From positions 2,726,550-2,790,549 of the forward strand of contig NZ_LT960614.1 of assembly GCF_900231165.1 (NCBI RefSeq): DNA of 64,000 bases, in the 5' to 3' direction. The notes under the pieces are model-generated. The model worked only from the letters and a program-made list of their open reading frames with translations. It did no database searches and had not been told where the DNA came from. How positions within the stretch are numbered: the first letter of the stretch is position 1; each line of letters begins with the position of its first letter. Made by a program: the position numbers and the translations under genes. This document shows positions 28,818-39,077 of this stretch, piece after piece. This DNA is from Hartmannibacter diazotrophicus (lineage in GTDB: Bacteria > Pseudomonadota > Alphaproteobacteria > Rhizobiales > Pleomorphomonadaceae).

Positions 28818-29708
28818 GTGTTTTCCTCTAAACGGCTCTTCCGGGCGGCAAACAAAGGCACCTGACCGGAAGTGCGCCGGGCATAGGGAGGGAGGGCCCC
28901 AGGACCGGCACCGTCGTTACGTCAAACGGCTCTCCCCCTGTCACGGCGAGCCGCCAAATCTCGATGGGCAAGTCTGCCTTTCGGCAGCAAGAACGGCGCG
29001 AATGCACACTGGATGGAGCAGAAGGGACACAGAAGCCCTGAAGCCGGACCACCGAGGACAACCGCTTGCGCGGCCAGCCTTCTCGACAGCCTGTTACGAC
29101 GAATCTATCCGCCGCCTTGCTCTACGCCCGCCAACCCCATGCATCGAAAAACCGAAACACCCGCACCGAACCGGAGGTCGGCGCACCATCGCCGACACTC
29201 AATTCTCAAATCCGTTTGCACCGAGGTCTTTCACCCCAGGGAACAGCCCGATCGCCAGGAAAGGGCGGAAACCGGATGAAAAAGACCATCGCAGATGGCT
29301 GTTATCACAACCTCTACAGCGCCAATGAATGACCGATCTTGTGTCATCCACGCGCTCTCTGCGATCACTATTGACGATTACAATGAACTAGGGGTTAAAG
29401 CTGATGAGTCGCGTTGAAAAGTTCCGGTTGCAACACCTATAGGATGCAGTCAAGACTGAGGAAAGACTGGCAATCGGCCGAAATCGGCCGGAATTTGCCG
29501 CCTGTCACGTTTGACATTGGGCACCAATACGGCTATGTCACCGCGATCGCGCGGGTCCCAGTGGCCCGCGTGTTTGTTCACGCACCCGTGGACCGGCTGG
29601 GGATTGTTTCGCAGCAGGGCCTGTCGGCTTCGGAAAACCTTGGAATACCAAGGAGTTCCAAGCAGAGGAGGGCGTGTGTCCTTCAACGTCTCATATTGAG
29701 GATACGCG
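28818..29708. other. Long gene-poor region upstream of rpsD
   Basis: About 890 bases. No convincing gene was found; long open frames here have no family match and odd composition. An ATG at 29276 opens a tiny frame of 17 codons ending at 29332 (MKKTIADGCYHNLYSANE) with a weak purine stretch upstream; it could be a leader peptide or chance. The rpsD ribosome site GAGGA is at 29698-29702. Confidence 0.45.
29371..29399 (+). promoter_or_regulatory. Candidate promoter upstream of rpsD
   Basis: TTGACG at 29371-29376 and GTTAAA at 29394-29399 with a 17-base spacer fit a housekeeping -35/-10 pair, with the -10 match being weak. It lies about 310 bases before rpsD, so a long leader would be made; ribosomal protein S4 is known to regulate its own synthesis in other bacteria, but no such structure was recognised here. 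Confidence 0.35.
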
Positions 29709-30326
29709 ATGTCTAAGCGCCACAGCGCCAAGTATAAACTCGACCGTCGCATGGGCGAAAACATCTGGGGTCGCCCGAAGAGCCCGGTCAACAAGCGCGA
29801 ATATGGTCCCGGCCAGCACGGCCAGCGCCGCAAGGGCAAGATGTCTGACTTCGGTCAGCAGCTTCGCGCCAAGCAGAAGCTCAAGGGCCACTACGGCGAT
29901 ATCTCCGAGAAGCAGTTCTACAAGATCTATGAGGAAGCCTCGCGCATGCGCGGCGACACCTCCGAGCAGCTCATCGGACTTCTGGAAAGCCGCCTCGACG
30001 CGGTTGTCTACCGCGCCAAGTTCGTTCCGACGATCTTCGCCGCTCGCCAGTTCATCAACCACGGCCACATCAACGTCAACGGCCGCCGCGTCAACGTCGG
30101 CAGCTACCGTTGCAAGATCGGTGACGTGATCGAGGTGCGCGAGAAGTCCAAGCAACTCGCGATCGTCCTGGAAGCGACCGGCCTCGCCGAGCGTGACGTG
30201 CCGGACTACATCGATGCCGACCATTCCAAGATGGTCGCCAAGTATGTCCGCGTTCCGGCCCTCAGCGACGTGCCTTTCGCCGTGCAGATGGAGCCGAACC
30301 TCGTTATCGAGTTCTACTCGCGCTAA
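29709..30326 (+). CDS. rpsD: 30S ribosomal protein S4
   Basis: 205 aa. Assembly protein that binds the 5' domain of 16S r[23 protein letters not shown] is the alphaproteobacterial S4 opening; [18 protein letters not shown] and the S4 RNA-binding domain (residues about 95-160, [20 protein letters not shown] and [15 protein letters not shown]) follow. It is a single-gene unit with its own strong terminator, away from the other ribosomal protein operons, as usual in this group. Confidence 0.98.
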   Translation: MSKRHSAKYKLDRRMGENIWGRPKSPVNKREYGPGQHGQRRKGKMSDFGQQLRAKQKLKGHYGDISEKQFYKIYEEASRMRGDTSEQLIGLLESRLDAVVYRAKFVPTIFAARQFINHGHINVNGRRVNVGSYRCKIGDVIEVREKSKQLAIVLEATGLAERDVPDYIDADHSKMVAKYVRVPALSDVPFAVQMEPNLVIEFYSR

Positions 30327-30354
30327 CTTTGTGCCCCTCGGGGCATCAAGATCG

Positions 30355-30392
30355 AAGCCATCGGAGAGCCCACTCTTCGATGGCTTTTTTTT
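30355..30392 (+). terminator. Rho-independent terminator after rpsD
   Basis: AAGCCATCG at 30355-30363 pairs with CGATGGCTT at 30378-30386, with further GAGAG/CTCTT pairing in the loop, followed by a run of eight T up to 30392. It starts 29 bases after the rpsD stop. Confidence 0.92.
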
Positions 30393-30681
30393 ATTGGCGT
30401 CTTCCGACACGAAACGGGGCTCAAGCCCCCTTCCCTGCCGGACGGAATTGACCGGACCGGACAATCCCGGCCCCGCCGGACGCAAACGTGGTGGGGACAC
30501 GCCGCCCGTCATCGTGACAACCGGACGCCGGTCACATTGCTCACGAACTGTTCCGGATGCCTACAACTTGACCCGTCGATGCTCGAAATTTCACCAGCTA
30601 AACGAGCCTAAAGGATATCATTTATAACAATGCCTTAATCTCTGCCATCAATAGTTGAATGCGGACCACTGGAACCTTTTT

Positions 30682-32865
30682 ATGAGTTTCGACACGACTG
30701 AAGATACCGCGAAAAAGGCGGACCTCATGACATCGCTCATTCGGCGCTGGCGCCGGGTTTCGGGCTGCATTCGCGCCTGCCTCACCCCTGCCGCCCTGCG
30801 AAAGGAACTTCGTCTGGCGGAGGAAGCGGCCAAGAAGGCGCGTGACCAGTTGCACGACGCCATTTCGGTCCTGCCGGAAGGCATCGTCTTCCTGGACGAC
30901 GAGGGCCGCTACATCCTCTGGAACGCGCGATACGAGGAAATCTACAGCAGGTCGGCGGATCTTTTTGAAGTCGGTGCGAGACTTGAAGACACACTGCGCG
31001 TTGGAATAGCCCGCGGAGATTACCCGCTGGCCGTCGGCCGCGAGGAAGAGTGGCTGAGCGAACGTCTCGCGCTTATGGCAAATCCGGGTAAGTCGCACGA
31101 GCAGCTTCTCGCCGACGGCCGCTGGATCATGATCCAGGAGCGGCGGACCTCCGGAGGCGGAACGATCGGCCTGCGCGTCGATATCACCGCCATGAAGCGC
31201 CGCGAGGCCTCGTTCCGGCTGCTCTTTGAGGGCAACCCCGTTCCGATGATGCTGGTCGATCCGGAGACGCTGCGGATCTGCGAAGTGAACGAGGCCGCCT
31301 GCCGGCACTATGGTCATCGGCAGGACAGTTTCGCGGGACGCTCGCTCACCGACCTGCACCATCCCGACCACCACGGCGATCTGAAGCTCGACAACTACAC
31401 CGAAACGCTCAACGCCTTCGATCGCACCTGGCGCCAGTTCAAGGCCGACGGATCGCAGATCGATGTGACCGCCTTCGCAAGCCATCTCGACTTCGAGGAC
31501 AACGAGCGCATCCTCCTGGCCTTCATCGATGTCACCGAACGGCGTCGCTCCGAGGAACGTCTTGCCCACATGGCCCGTCACGATCTCCTGACCGGCCTGC
31601 CGAACCGCCTCGCCTTCAACGAGCAGATCGCAACCGGCATGGCCGAGGCACGCAAGCGCGGTCACGGCGCCGCCGCCCTGCTGATCGACCTCGACAGTTT
31701 CAAGGCCGTCAACGACACCTTCGGCCATTCGGTCGGCGATGCGCTGCTGAAGGAAGCGGCACGGCGGATTCGCGAGGCGCTCGACGACACCTGCGTTCCG
31801 GCCCGGCTCGGCGGCGACGAATTCGCGGTCTTCGTCCCCCTTGGCGCAGACGACCAACGTGACGAGCCAATCGCTCGCGCCATCATCCGCTCGTTGTGCG
31901 AGCCCTTCCAGATCAACATGCAGCACGTCGCCGTGGGGGCGAGCATCGGCATTGCCCGGATGACCGACGACAGTTCCGACCCCGAACAGTTGCTGCGCCA
32001 CGCCGACATCGCCCTCTACAAGGCCAAGGCGGACGGCCGTGGCTCCTTCCGCCATTTCGAGCCCGGCATGGACGCGCAGATGCTCGAGCGCCAGCGCCTC
32101 GAGCTCGACCTGCGCATGGCCGTCGAGAAGGGCGAGTTCTCGGTTCACTACCAGCCGCTCGTCAATCTGGAAGATCAGAAGGTTTCCGGCTTCGAGGCCC
32201 TGCTGCGCTGGTCCCATCCCGTGCGCGGCAATATTCCTCCGGCCGATTTCATTCCGCTGGCGGAAGAGACCGGGCTCATCGACGCCATCGGCCGCTTCGT
32301 CCTGGAGCAGGCCTGCCGGGATGCGGTCACATGGCCGGATCACATGAAGGTGGCCGTCAACCTGTCCCCGGCGCAGTTCCGCACGACCGAGGTTCTTGCC
32401 ACCGTCGTGAGGGCTCTGGACCTCTCCGGTCTGCGCCCTGCCCGGTTGGATCTGGAGATCACCGAATCGCTGCTGATGGACAGAAGCGACGGTGCGCTGC
32501 AGACGCTCAAGGCCCTGCGCGAACTCGGCGTCGGAATCTCGATGGACGATTTCGGAACCGGCTACTCGTCGCTGAGCTACCTGCGCAGCTTCCCCTTCAC
32601 CAAGATCAAGATCGACAAGTCCTTCGTGAAGGACCTCCATGCGAGCGCCGACTCCCAGGCGATCGTGCGTGCCATCGTCGGCCTCGGCCGCTCCATGGGC
32701 ATGAAGGTCATCGCCGAAGGGATCGAGAACGCGGACGACCTGGATTTTCTGATGCAGGAAGGCTGCGCCGAAGGCCAGGGCTATCTCTTCAGCAAGCCTC
32801 GCCCCGTCAGCGAGATGGCCGAGCTTCTGGAGAGCTCGCCCGCCCAGACCTCTGTTCAGTCCTGA
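30682..32865 (+). CDS. PAS-PAS-GGDEF-EAL c-di-GMP signalling protein
   Basis: About 727 aa from the ATG at 30682; a TTG at 30655 would add nine residues. After an N-terminal helical stretch there are two PAS domains (ISVLPEGIVFLDDEGRYILW and FEGNPVPMMLVDPETLRICE), then GGDEF (HDLLTGLPNRLAFNEQ, and ARLGGDEFAVFV with an intact active site), then EAL (FEALLRW, VAVNLSPAQF, LEITES, DDFGTGYSSL, KIDKSFVK, IAEGIEN). Both domains look catalytically competent, so synthesis or breakdown of c-di-GMP in response to a PAS-sensed signal is likely. No transmembrane segment is obvious. The gene is flanked by terminators and seems to stand alone. Confidence 0.93.
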   Translation: MSFDTTEDTAKKADLMTSLIRRWRRVSGCIRACLTPAALRKELRLAEEAAKKARDQLHDAISVLPEGIVFLDDEGRYILWNARYEEIYSRSADLFEVGARLEDTLRVGIARGDYPLAVGREEEWLSERLALMANPGKSHEQLLADGRWIMIQERRTSGGGTIGLRVDITAMKRREASFRLLFEGNPVPMMLVDPETLRICEVNEAACRHYGHRQDSFAGRSLTDLHHPDHHGDLKLDNYTETLNAFDRTWRQFKADGSQIDVTAFASHLDFEDNERILLAFIDVTERRRSEERLAHMARHDLLTGLPNRLAFNEQIATGMAEARKRGHGAAALLIDLDSFKAVNDTFGHSVGDALLKEAARRIREALDDTCVPARLGGDEFAVFVPLGADDQRDEPIARAIIRSLCEPFQINMQHVAVGASIGIARMTDDSSDPEQLLRHADIALYKAKADGRGSFRHFEPGMDAQMLERQRLELDLRMAVEKGEFSVHYQPLVNLEDQKVSGFEALLRWSHPVRGNIPPADFIPLAEETGLIDAIGRFVLEQACRDAVTWPDHMKVAVNLSPAQFRTTEVLATVVRALDLSGLRPARLDLEITESLLMDRSDGALQTLKALRELGVGISMDDFGTGYSSLSYLRSFPFTKIKIDKSFVKDLHASADSQAIVRAIVGLGRSMGMKVIAEGIENADDLDFLMQEGCAEGQGYLFSKPRPVSEMAELLESSPAQTSVQS

Positions 32866-32886
32866 AGTCGCTCATCCGGCAGAAAC

Positions 32887-32916
32887 AAAAAAAGGCGCCG
32901 CGAAGGGCGCCTTTTT
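32887..32916. terminator. Bidirectional terminator between convergent genes
   Basis: AAAAAAAGGCGCC (32887-32899) and GGCGCCTTTTT (32906-32916) form a hairpin with A-run on one side and T-run on the other, so it can stop transcription from both the c-di-GMP gene (plus) and grxD (minus). Confidence 0.9.
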
Positions 32917-32940
32917 CAATCCGGAACGACCGACAGAGCC

Positions 32941-33276
32941 TCAGGCCCGCTCGCTCACGGAGATCCCGTTTTCCTTCATGTGCGTCTGCAGTTCACCCGC
33001 CTGGAACATTTCGCGGATGATGTCGCAACCGCCAACGAACTCGCCCTTCACATAGAGCTGCGGGATCGTCGGCCAGTTGGAATAATCCTTGATACCCTGG
33101 CGGATATCGTCGTCCTCAAGGACGTTGACGCCCTTGTAGGGGACGCCGATGTAGTCGAGAATCTGGACGACCTGACCGGAAAACCCGCACATCGGGAACT
33201 GCGGCGTGCCTTTCATGAACAGCACGACGTCATTGGATTTCACTTCGCTGTCGATAAAAGCCTTCGCGTCGGACAT
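32941..33276 (-). CDS. grxD: Monothiol glutaredoxin Grx4-type
   Basis: 111 aa. The active site [10 protein letters not shown] carries the CGFS motif of monothiol glutaredoxins that bind and pass on iron-sulfur clusters. [15 protein letters not shown] and [19 protein letters not shown] are typical. The start [11 protein letters not shown] is set by AAGGA and by family length. In relatives a bolA gene lies directly upstream; here the gene upstream is hppA, so the usual bolA partner is missing next door. Confidence 0.95.
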   Translation of the reverse strand: MSDAKAFIDSEVKSNDVVLFMKGTPQFPMCGFSGQVVQILDYIGVPYKGVNVLEDDDIRQGIKDYSNWPTIPQLYVKGEFVGGCDIIREMFQAGELQTHMKENGISVSERA

Positions 33277-33385
33277 GGCAGAATCCTTCTTTGCCGAAAA
33301 TGGCAACTCGTCATCACATAGGCCCGAAAGCCCGCGATCTCAACCCCGGCCGTCGGCCAAACAGCATTGCGTCTTGCGACCAGCA

Positions 33386-33415
33386 GTCCGGGACAGGCCT
33401 TCGCCCGTCCCGGAC
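33386..33415. other. Perfect stem-loop between grxD and hppA
   Basis: GTCCGGGAC at 33386-33394 and GTCCCGGAC at 33407-33415 form a 9-base-pair stem with a 12-base loop, 19 bases after the hppA stop. No T-run follows on the minus strand, so it is a weak terminator candidate or an mRNA-stabilising structure. Confidence 0.5.
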
Positions 33416-33434
33416 CGTCAGTTTGGACCGTGGA

Positions 33435-35573
33435 TCAGTGCGCCAGGATCGCCAGCAACAGCAGGGCCACGATGTTGGTGATCTTGATCGCCGGGTTCAC
33501 CGCCGGACCCGCCGTGTCCTTGTAGGGATCGCCGACGGTGTCCCCGGTGACCGAGGCCTTGTGCGCCTCCGAGCCCTTCATATGCTTGACGCCGTCCTTG
33601 TCGATGAAGCCGTCCTCGAAGGACTTCTTGGCGTTGTCCCAGGCGCCGCCGCCCGACGTCATCGAGATCGCAACGAAGAGTCCGTTGACAATGACGCCGA
33701 GCAGAGAAGCGCCGAGGGCGGCAAAGGCCGAGGCCTTCGATCCCGAGATCAGCAGCACGCCGAAATAGACGACCAAGGGCGCCAGCACCGGCAGCAGCGA
33801 GGGAATGATCATCTCCTTGATCGCCGCCTTCGTCAGCATATCCACCGCACGGGCGTAGTCGGGTCGCACGGTGCCTTCCATGATGCCCGGGTTCTCGCGG
33901 AACTGCCGCCGCACTTCCTCAACCACCGCACCCGCAGCACGCCCCACCGCCGTCATGGCGATACCACCGAAGAGGTAGGGGATGAGGCCGCCGAAGATCA
34001 GCCCGGCCACGACATAGGGGTTGGAGAGGTCGAAGGACACTTTGCCGATGTCGGCGAAGTAAGGGAATTTGTCCCCGTTCGCCGAGAAGTAGGCAAGGTC
34101 GTTGGAATAGGCCGCGAAGAGCACCAGCGCGCCAAGGCCCGCCGAACCGATGGCATAGCCCTTCGTCACGGCCTTGGTCGTGTTGCCCACCGCATCAAGC
34201 GCGTCGGTCGTCTGGCGCACTTCCTTCGGCAGGCCCGCCATTTCGGCGATGCCGCCCGCATTGTCCGTCACCGGCCCGAAGGCGTCGAGCGCGACGATCA
34301 TGCCCGCAAGCCCCAGCATCGTCGTCACCGCGATGGCGGTACCAAAGAGACCGGCAAGCTGGAAGGTCGCGATGATGCCGCCGACGATGACGAGCGCCGG
34401 CAGCGCCGTTGCCTCAAGCGAGACGGCAAGGCCCTGGATGACGTTGGTGCCGTGACCCGTCACCGACGCCTGGGCGATCGAGACCACCGGTCGCTTGCCC
34501 GTGCCGGTGTAGTATTCCGTGATCCAGACGATCAGGCCCGTCACCAGGAGGCCGACGAGGCCGCAGATGAAGAGGCCACTACCCGTGATCGGCACACCGT
34601 TTTCCGTGCCGATTTCGCCCCAACCAACAGTCGCATGCGTCGCGAGGGCAAGGCCGATGACGGAGAGCGCACCGGTGACGATCAGTCCCTTGTAGAGAGC
34701 GCCCATGATGGAGTTGTTGGCGCCGAGCTTGACGAAGAAGGTGCCGACGATCGAGGTGATGATGCAAGTGCCGCAGATCGCCAGCGGATAGACCATGGCG
34801 GATTCGAGCACTGTCTGTCCGGAAAAGAAGATCGCGGCGAGCACCATCGTGGCGACGACGGTCACAGCATAGGTCTCGAAGAGGTCGGCCGCCATGCCGG
34901 CGCAGTCGCCGACATTGTCGCCGACGTTGTCGGCAATGGTCGCCGGATTGCGCGGGTCGTCTTCCGGAATCCCGGCCTCCACCTTGCCGACCAGGTCGCC
35001 GCCGACATCCGCCCCCTTGGTGAAGATACCGCCGCCGAGACGGGCAAAGATGGAAATCAGCGACGCACCGAAGCCGAGCGCCACCAGCGCGTCGACCACG
35101 AGGCGGTCATTCGGCGCGTAGCCGAGGTAGCTCGTCAGCACGAGGTAGTAGATCGAGACGCCGAGCAGCGCCAGACCTGCGACCAACATGCCCGTGATCG
35201 CCCCGGCCTTGAAGGCGACGCCGAGCCCGCTCTCGAGACTGACGCTGGAAGCCTGCGCCGTGCGGACGTTGGCGCGGACCGAGACATTCATGCCGATGAA
35301 GCCGGCAACGCCTGAAAGGACCGCGCCGATGACAAATCCGATCGCGACGAGCAGCCCCAGAAGCCAGGCAACAAGCGCGAAAATGACGACGCCAACGATG
35401 GCGATGGTTGTGTATTGACGGGAGAGGTAGGCATGCGCGCCTTCCTGGATGGCGCCGGCGATTTCCTGCATGCGTTTGCTGCCGGCATCTGCGGCGAGCA
35501 CCGATTGGGTCGCCCATATGCCGTAGGCGATCGAGGCGAGACCCGCCACGATGATCAGGTACAGTGGATTCAT
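33435..35573 (-). CDS. hppA: K+-independent H+-translocating membrane pyrophosphatase
   Basis: 712 aa with about 15-16 membrane helices. Couples pyrophosphate hydrolysis to ion pumping. Metal/substrate motifs are [34 protein letters not shown] (about 215-250) and [18 protein letters not shown]. The segment [10 protein letters not shown] has Lys where potassium-dependent pumps have Ala, which marks the K+-independent, proton-pumping class. GAGGGAAGG precedes the ATG. Confidence 0.97.
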   Translation of the reverse strand: MNPLYLIIVAGLASIAYGIWATQSVLAADAGSKRMQEIAGAIQEGAHAYLSRQYTTIAIVGVVIFALVAWLLGLLVAIGFVIGAVLSGVAGFIGMNVSVRANVRTAQASSVSLESGLGVAFKAGAITGMLVAGLALLGVSIYYLVLTSYLGYAPNDRLVVDALVALGFGASLISIFARLGGGIFTKGADVGGDLVGKVEAGIPEDDPRNPATIADNVGDNVGDCAGMAADLFETYAVTVVATMVLAAIFFSGQTVLESAMVYPLAICGTCIITSIVGTFFVKLGANNSIMGALYKGLIVTGALSVIGLALATHATVGWGEIGTENGVPITGSGLFICGLVGLLVTGLIVWITEYYTGTGKRPVVSIAQASVTGHGTNVIQGLAVSLEATALPALVIVGGIIATFQLAGLFGTAIAVTTMLGLAGMIVALDAFGPVTDNAGGIAEMAGLPKEVRQTTDALDAVGNTTKAVTKGYAIGSAGLGALVLFAAYSNDLAYFSANGDKFPYFADIGKVSFDLSNPYVVAGLIFGGLIPYLFGGIAMTAVGRAAGAVVEEVRRQFRENPGIMEGTVRPDYARAVDMLTKAAIKEMIIPSLLPVLAPLVVYFGVLLISGSKASAFAALGASLLGVIVNGLFVAISMTSGGGAWDNAKKSFEDGFIDKDGVKHMKGSEAHKASVTGDTVGDPYKDTAGPAVNPAIKITNIVALLLLAILAH

Positions 35574-35757
35574 GTTCCTTCCCTCTCCCTGGGTCCGCTT
35601 GTCGGGACCTCATGCGAAGTTTGCTTCCGTTTATAGCTTTTATGGCGCCGCAGCACGGCACAGGCTGGAAGTCACTAGCACGGTATCGGAGGGCGGCATT
35701 CCGTCAAGGGCCGAATAGTCCAAGTGCCGCCGGGAACGGCGGAAAATGCACAAAAAG

Positions 35758-36969
35758 TCAGACGTTTCGGGTACGCAGCAGCGCATTGAGGGCAAGGAGC
35801 CCCAGCGAAAGCCCAACCACGGGGAAAACAAGGATGTTGATCATGCTCCATCCCGACAGCACCAGCAGCTTACCCGACGAGAAGGATGCAAGGGCCACGA
35901 TCGAAAACAGCATGAACTCGTTGACCGCCTGCACGCGGGCCGCTTCTTCCGGCGCGTAGGTGTCGGCGATCATCGCGGTGCCGCCGATGAAGCCGAAATT
36001 CCAGCCTATGCCGAGCAGGATGAGCGACAGCCAGAAATGCATGACGGTGACACCGAGCAGCGCGATCACGGCGCCGAAGGCGATCAGCACGAGCCCATAG
36101 GCGACGACCGCTTCCTTGCCGTAGCGCGCGATCAGCGATCCGGTGAAGAAGCTCGGCGCGAACATCGCGATGACATGCCACTGGATGCCGAGCGCGGCAT
36201 CGCCATGGCTGTGGTGGTGATGCAGCATGGCCAGCGGCGTCGCGGTCATCACCAGGCTCATCAGCGCATAGGACGAGACCGTGCAGATGAAGGCGACGAT
36301 GAAGCGGGGGCTGCCGATGATCTTCAGCAGCGGGCGCCCCTTCGCGTCACCATGCTGCCGTCTTGCCGGTTTCGGAATGCTGAGGGTCGCAAGAATGCTG
36401 GCCGCGATCAGCACGAGCACGATCTGGATCGCATAGGTGCCGGCGAAATCGAACGGCAGCAGGTTTTCACCGAAGATGATCGCCTGCGGCCCGATCACGC
36501 CGGTGACGACGCCCCCGGCCAGAACCCAGGAAATGGCCCTTGCCTTGAAGATGTCCGGCGAGGCATCCGCCGCCGCGAAGCGGTACTGCTGGACGAAGGC
36601 GCTGCTCATGCCGGCGAGCGTCTGAGCGCCGCAGAAGGCCAGAAACGAGCCGATCGAAATCGCAAGAATGGCCAGCAATCCGCCGGCAACGGCAACGCTG
36701 ATCCCGAGCAGAAAGCCGGCCCTCCGGCCCACCCGGGCCATCAGCAGAGCCGCCGGCGCCGAGGAGAGCGCATTGCCGAGGATGAACATCGTCACCGGCA
36801 GGGTCGCAAGCGACTGATCCTCACCGAGAAGGCTGCTGCCGACCAGACCCCCAAGCCCCACCGCGATCGGCGACACCGCTCCGGCCGTCGCCATCGAGGC
36901 CGCAAGCGTGAGAGCGGTCGAGCGGGCCCGCCTTTCATGCGCGAAATCATCGGCAACGGACGTCGTCAT
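35758..36969 (-). CDS. MFS transporter
   Basis: About 403 aa, 12 predicted helices. Motif-A-like loop LMARVGRRAGFLLG after helix 2 and GWNFGFIGGTAMIADTYAPEEAARVQAVNEF in the second half. A His-rich loop (MLHHHHSHGDAA) sits midway and is unusual. The substrate is unknown. The start ATG at 36969 is chosen over a TTG overlapping the thiL stop. It lies 14 bases after thiL and ends the rib-nusB-thiL run. Confidence 0.85.
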   Translation of the reverse strand: MTTSVADDFAHERRARSTALTLAASMATAGAVSPIAVGLGGLVGSSLLGEDQSLATLPVTMFILGNALSSAPAALLMARVGRRAGFLLGISVAVAGGLLAILAISIGSFLAFCGAQTLAGMSSAFVQQYRFAAADASPDIFKARAISWVLAGGVVTGVIGPQAIIFGENLLPFDFAGTYAIQIVLVLIAASILATLSIPKPARRQHGDAKGRPLLKIIGSPRFIVAFICTVSSYALMSLVMTATPLAMLHHHHSHGDAALGIQWHVIAMFAPSFFTGSLIARYGKEAVVAYGLVLIAFGAVIALLGVTVMHFWLSLILLGIGWNFGFIGGTAMIADTYAPEEAARVQAVNEFMLFSIVALASFSSGKLLVLSGWSMINILVFPVVGLSLGLLALNALLRTRNV

Positions 36970-36983
36970 GAAAACCGGCTTTC

Positions 36984-37997
36984 TCAAAAGTGGCTGAACG
37001 AACCTCTATCGGCCCAGTCTGCAAGGTCGCCGCGGGCGCCCGCAAGGCCGAGGCCGCTTCCTTCGCTCGCCGAACCGATCACCGACACGGCAACACCGGC
37101 CTTCTTTCCGGCCTCGACGAACGAGGACAGGGAAGCGGGCGCGCAGGCAATCGCCAGCTCGTAGTCGTCGCCGCCGGTCAGCGCCGTGCGCAGTAGATCG
37201 GGCCGGGCCGCGCAGGCGGCCTTGGCCGCGTCCGACAGCGGAACCTTGTCTATGTCGATATCGATACGGACATGCGAGACCGCCGCCATTTTCGCCAGAT
37301 CGCCGACAAGTCCGTCCGAAATGTCCATGCCCGCGCTGGCGTGCTGGCCGAGCACCGACGCAAGACGGCACCGCGGCTGCGGCAGCAGATAGCGATTTTT
37401 GAGGAAAGCGGCCTGATCGCCGGTCAGCCGAACGGCGGTCGTCAGACCCGCATCGAGCCTCAGTTGAAGCCCGAGGGCCGCATCGCCGATGGTCCCGGTG
37501 ACGCAGATGAGATCACCCGCCCTCGCGCCGCCCCGCCTGACCATGCGCCCCTCCGGCACGGTCCCGAAGGCCGTGATGGACAGGGTCAAGCGCTCCGGCG
37601 AAGAGACGGTATCGCCGCCGAGGAGCGTGATCCCGTAGGTTTCCTGGTCCTGCGCCAACCCGTTGGAAAACGCTTGCAGCCAGGCCTCCGTCCAGTCGCC
37701 GGTGAGGCCAAGGCCGATCAGATAGCCGAGCGGGCGCGCGCCTTTGGCGGCAAGATCGGAGAGATTGACCCGGAGCGCCTTTTTCGCGATGGCGCCGGGC
37801 GGATCGTCGGGAAAGAAATGAACGCCCGCGACCAGCATGTCCTTGGTGACGACCAGGTCGCAGCCCGCCCGCGGCCTCAGATAGGCCGCGTCGTCGCCAA
37901 GCTGGAAGGTCGAAGGCTCGGTTGCAAGCGGCGCGAAGTAGCGGGCGATGAGTTCGGTCTCGCTGGCGCGCGCGCCTGTCGCCCCCTGCTCGCTCAC
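36984..37997 (-). CDS. thiL: Thiamine-monophosphate kinase
   Basis: About 337 aa. Phosphorylates thiamine monophosphate to thiamine diphosphate. LGDDAAYLRPRAGCDLVVTKDMLVAGVHF, LSDLAAKGARPLGYL, GGDTVSSP and MDISDGLVGDLAKMA are the family motifs, with the TGGDDYELAIA ending. The start is a GTG at 37997 (MSEQGATG), 7 bases after the nusB stop, with GAGG 5 bases before it; a GTG one codon earlier is possible. It lies downstream of nusB, as in many proteobacteria. Confidence 0.94.
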   Translation of the reverse strand: MSEQGATGARASETELIARYFAPLATEPSTFQLGDDAAYLRPRAGCDLVVTKDMLVAGVHFFPDDPPGAIAKKALRVNLSDLAAKGARPLGYLIGLGLTGDWTEAWLQAFSNGLAQDQETYGITLLGGDTVSSPERLTLSITAFGTVPEGRMVRRGGARAGDLICVTGTIGDAALGLQLRLDAGLTTAVRLTGDQAAFLKNRYLLPQPRCRLASVLGQHASAGMDISDGLVGDLAKMAAVSHVRIDIDIDKVPLSDAAKAACAARPDLLRTALTGGDDYELAIACAPASLSSFVEAGKKAGVAVSVIGSASEGSGLGLAGARGDLADWADRGSFSHF

Positions 37998-38004
37998 CAC
38001 CGCC

Positions 38005-38514
38005 TCACCGCGCCGGACCGCTGACTTCGTCAGGACGCAGTTCACGCGCAATCCGGTCGAGAACGCCGTTGACGAGCTTCGGCTCATCGTCCTCGTAGAA
38101 GGCGCGCGCAACGTCCAGATATTCCGAAATGATCACCTTGGCCGGCACGTCCTTGCGCCGCAGCAGTTCGTAGGTGCCGCAGCGAAGGATCGAACGCAGG
38201 GTCGCATCGACGCGCTTGAGCGGCCAGTCCTCGACGAGAGCCGTGTGCACCATCGGGTCGATGGTGCGCTGGTCTTCGATGACGCCGGCGGTGATCGCCC
38301 GGAAGAAGGCGGGATCGGCCTGCCGGTACTGCTCGCCGTCGAGTTCCTTGCCGAGCCGGAACTGCTCGTATTCGGCGACGACCGAAAGGAGGTCCTCGCC
38401 GCCGATCTCGAGCTGGTAGAGCGCCTGCACGGCAAAGAGCCTCGCCGCGCCGCGCTGGTTGGCCGGACGCAGGCCCTTTTCCGGGTTCTTCTGGTCTGAC
38501 TTGACGTCGTTCAT
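38005..38514 (-). CDS. nusB: Transcription antitermination factor NusB
   Basis: 169 aa, all-helical. [22 protein letters not shown] is the standard NusB opening, and [22 protein letters not shown] and [29 protein letters not shown] follow. NusB with NusE binds boxA RNA in rRNA operons. It sits between ribH and thiL, 5 bases after the ribH stop, in the usual ribH-nusB-thiL order. Confidence 0.97.
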   Translation of the reverse strand: MNDVKSDQKNPEKGLRPANQRGAARLFAVQALYQLEIGGEDLLSVVAEYEQFRLGKELDGEQYRQADPAFFRAITAGVIEDQRTIDPMVHTALVEDWPLKRVDATLRSILRCGTYELLRRKDVPAKVIISEYLDVARAFYEDDEPKLVNGVLDRIARELRPDEVSGPAR

Positions 38515-38519
38515 TTCAA

Positions 38520-38972
38520 TCAGGATCCGAAACGCTCGCGCAGAGCGACCATGGCGAGGGCGGCCTTGGCCGCACCCGCACCCTTGTTTTTCTCCGTGCG
38601 GCGCGCCCGTGCCCAGGCCTGCGCACCGGTCTCGACGGTCAGGATGCCGTTGCCGAGCGCAAGGCTCTCGCTGACCGACAGATCCATCACGGCGCGCGCC
38701 GACTCGACGGCGACAATATCATAATGACTGGTCTCGCCGCGGATCACCACGCCGAGCAGCACATACCCGTCGTAGCTGGCAATGCCCGCATCGACGGCGT
38801 CGAGCGCCATGGCGAGGGCCGCGGGAATTTCGAGGACGCCGGGAACGGAGACACGGTCGAAGGTCGCACCTGCGGCCTCGATGGCTTCGCTCGCGCCGGC
38901 GAACAGTTCGTCCGCCAGATCGTCATAGAAACGGGCCTCGATAACGAGGAGATGCGGCGCGCTGCCGGCCAT
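38520..38972 (-). CDS. ribH: 6,7-dimethyl-8-ribityllumazine synthase
   Basis: 150 aa. [39 protein letters not shown] and [17 protein letters not shown] are the lumazine synthase signatures, with the catalytic His in GETSHYD. The start at 38972 has AAGGAC upstream; an extension to 39038 has no family support. Penultimate step of riboflavin synthesis. Confidence 0.96.
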   Translation of the reverse strand: MAGSAPHLLVIEARFYDDLADELFAGASEAIEAAGATFDRVSVPGVLEIPAALAMALDAVDAGIASYDGYVLLGVVIRGETSHYDIVAVESARAVMDLSVSESLALGNGILTVETGAQAWARARRTEKNKGAGAAKAALAMVALRERFGS

Positions 38973-39077
38973 GATGGAACGTCCTTCTGTGGATGTGGAG
39001 CGGAAAGACCATGGCACGCGGCAATTGTCCAGTCCCATCGCGCCGCTCTGGCGGAAAGGCAGATCTGCGGCCGGCGA

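Noticed and set aside
28816-29328. Possible gene of 170 aa upstream of rpsD
   Set aside because: No ribosome site, no family match and unusual composition rich in Arg/Pro/His.
33291-35315. Plus-strand frame opposite hppA
   Set aside because: Antisense of the pyrophosphatase; composition rich in Arg, Asp, His and Gly without domain features.
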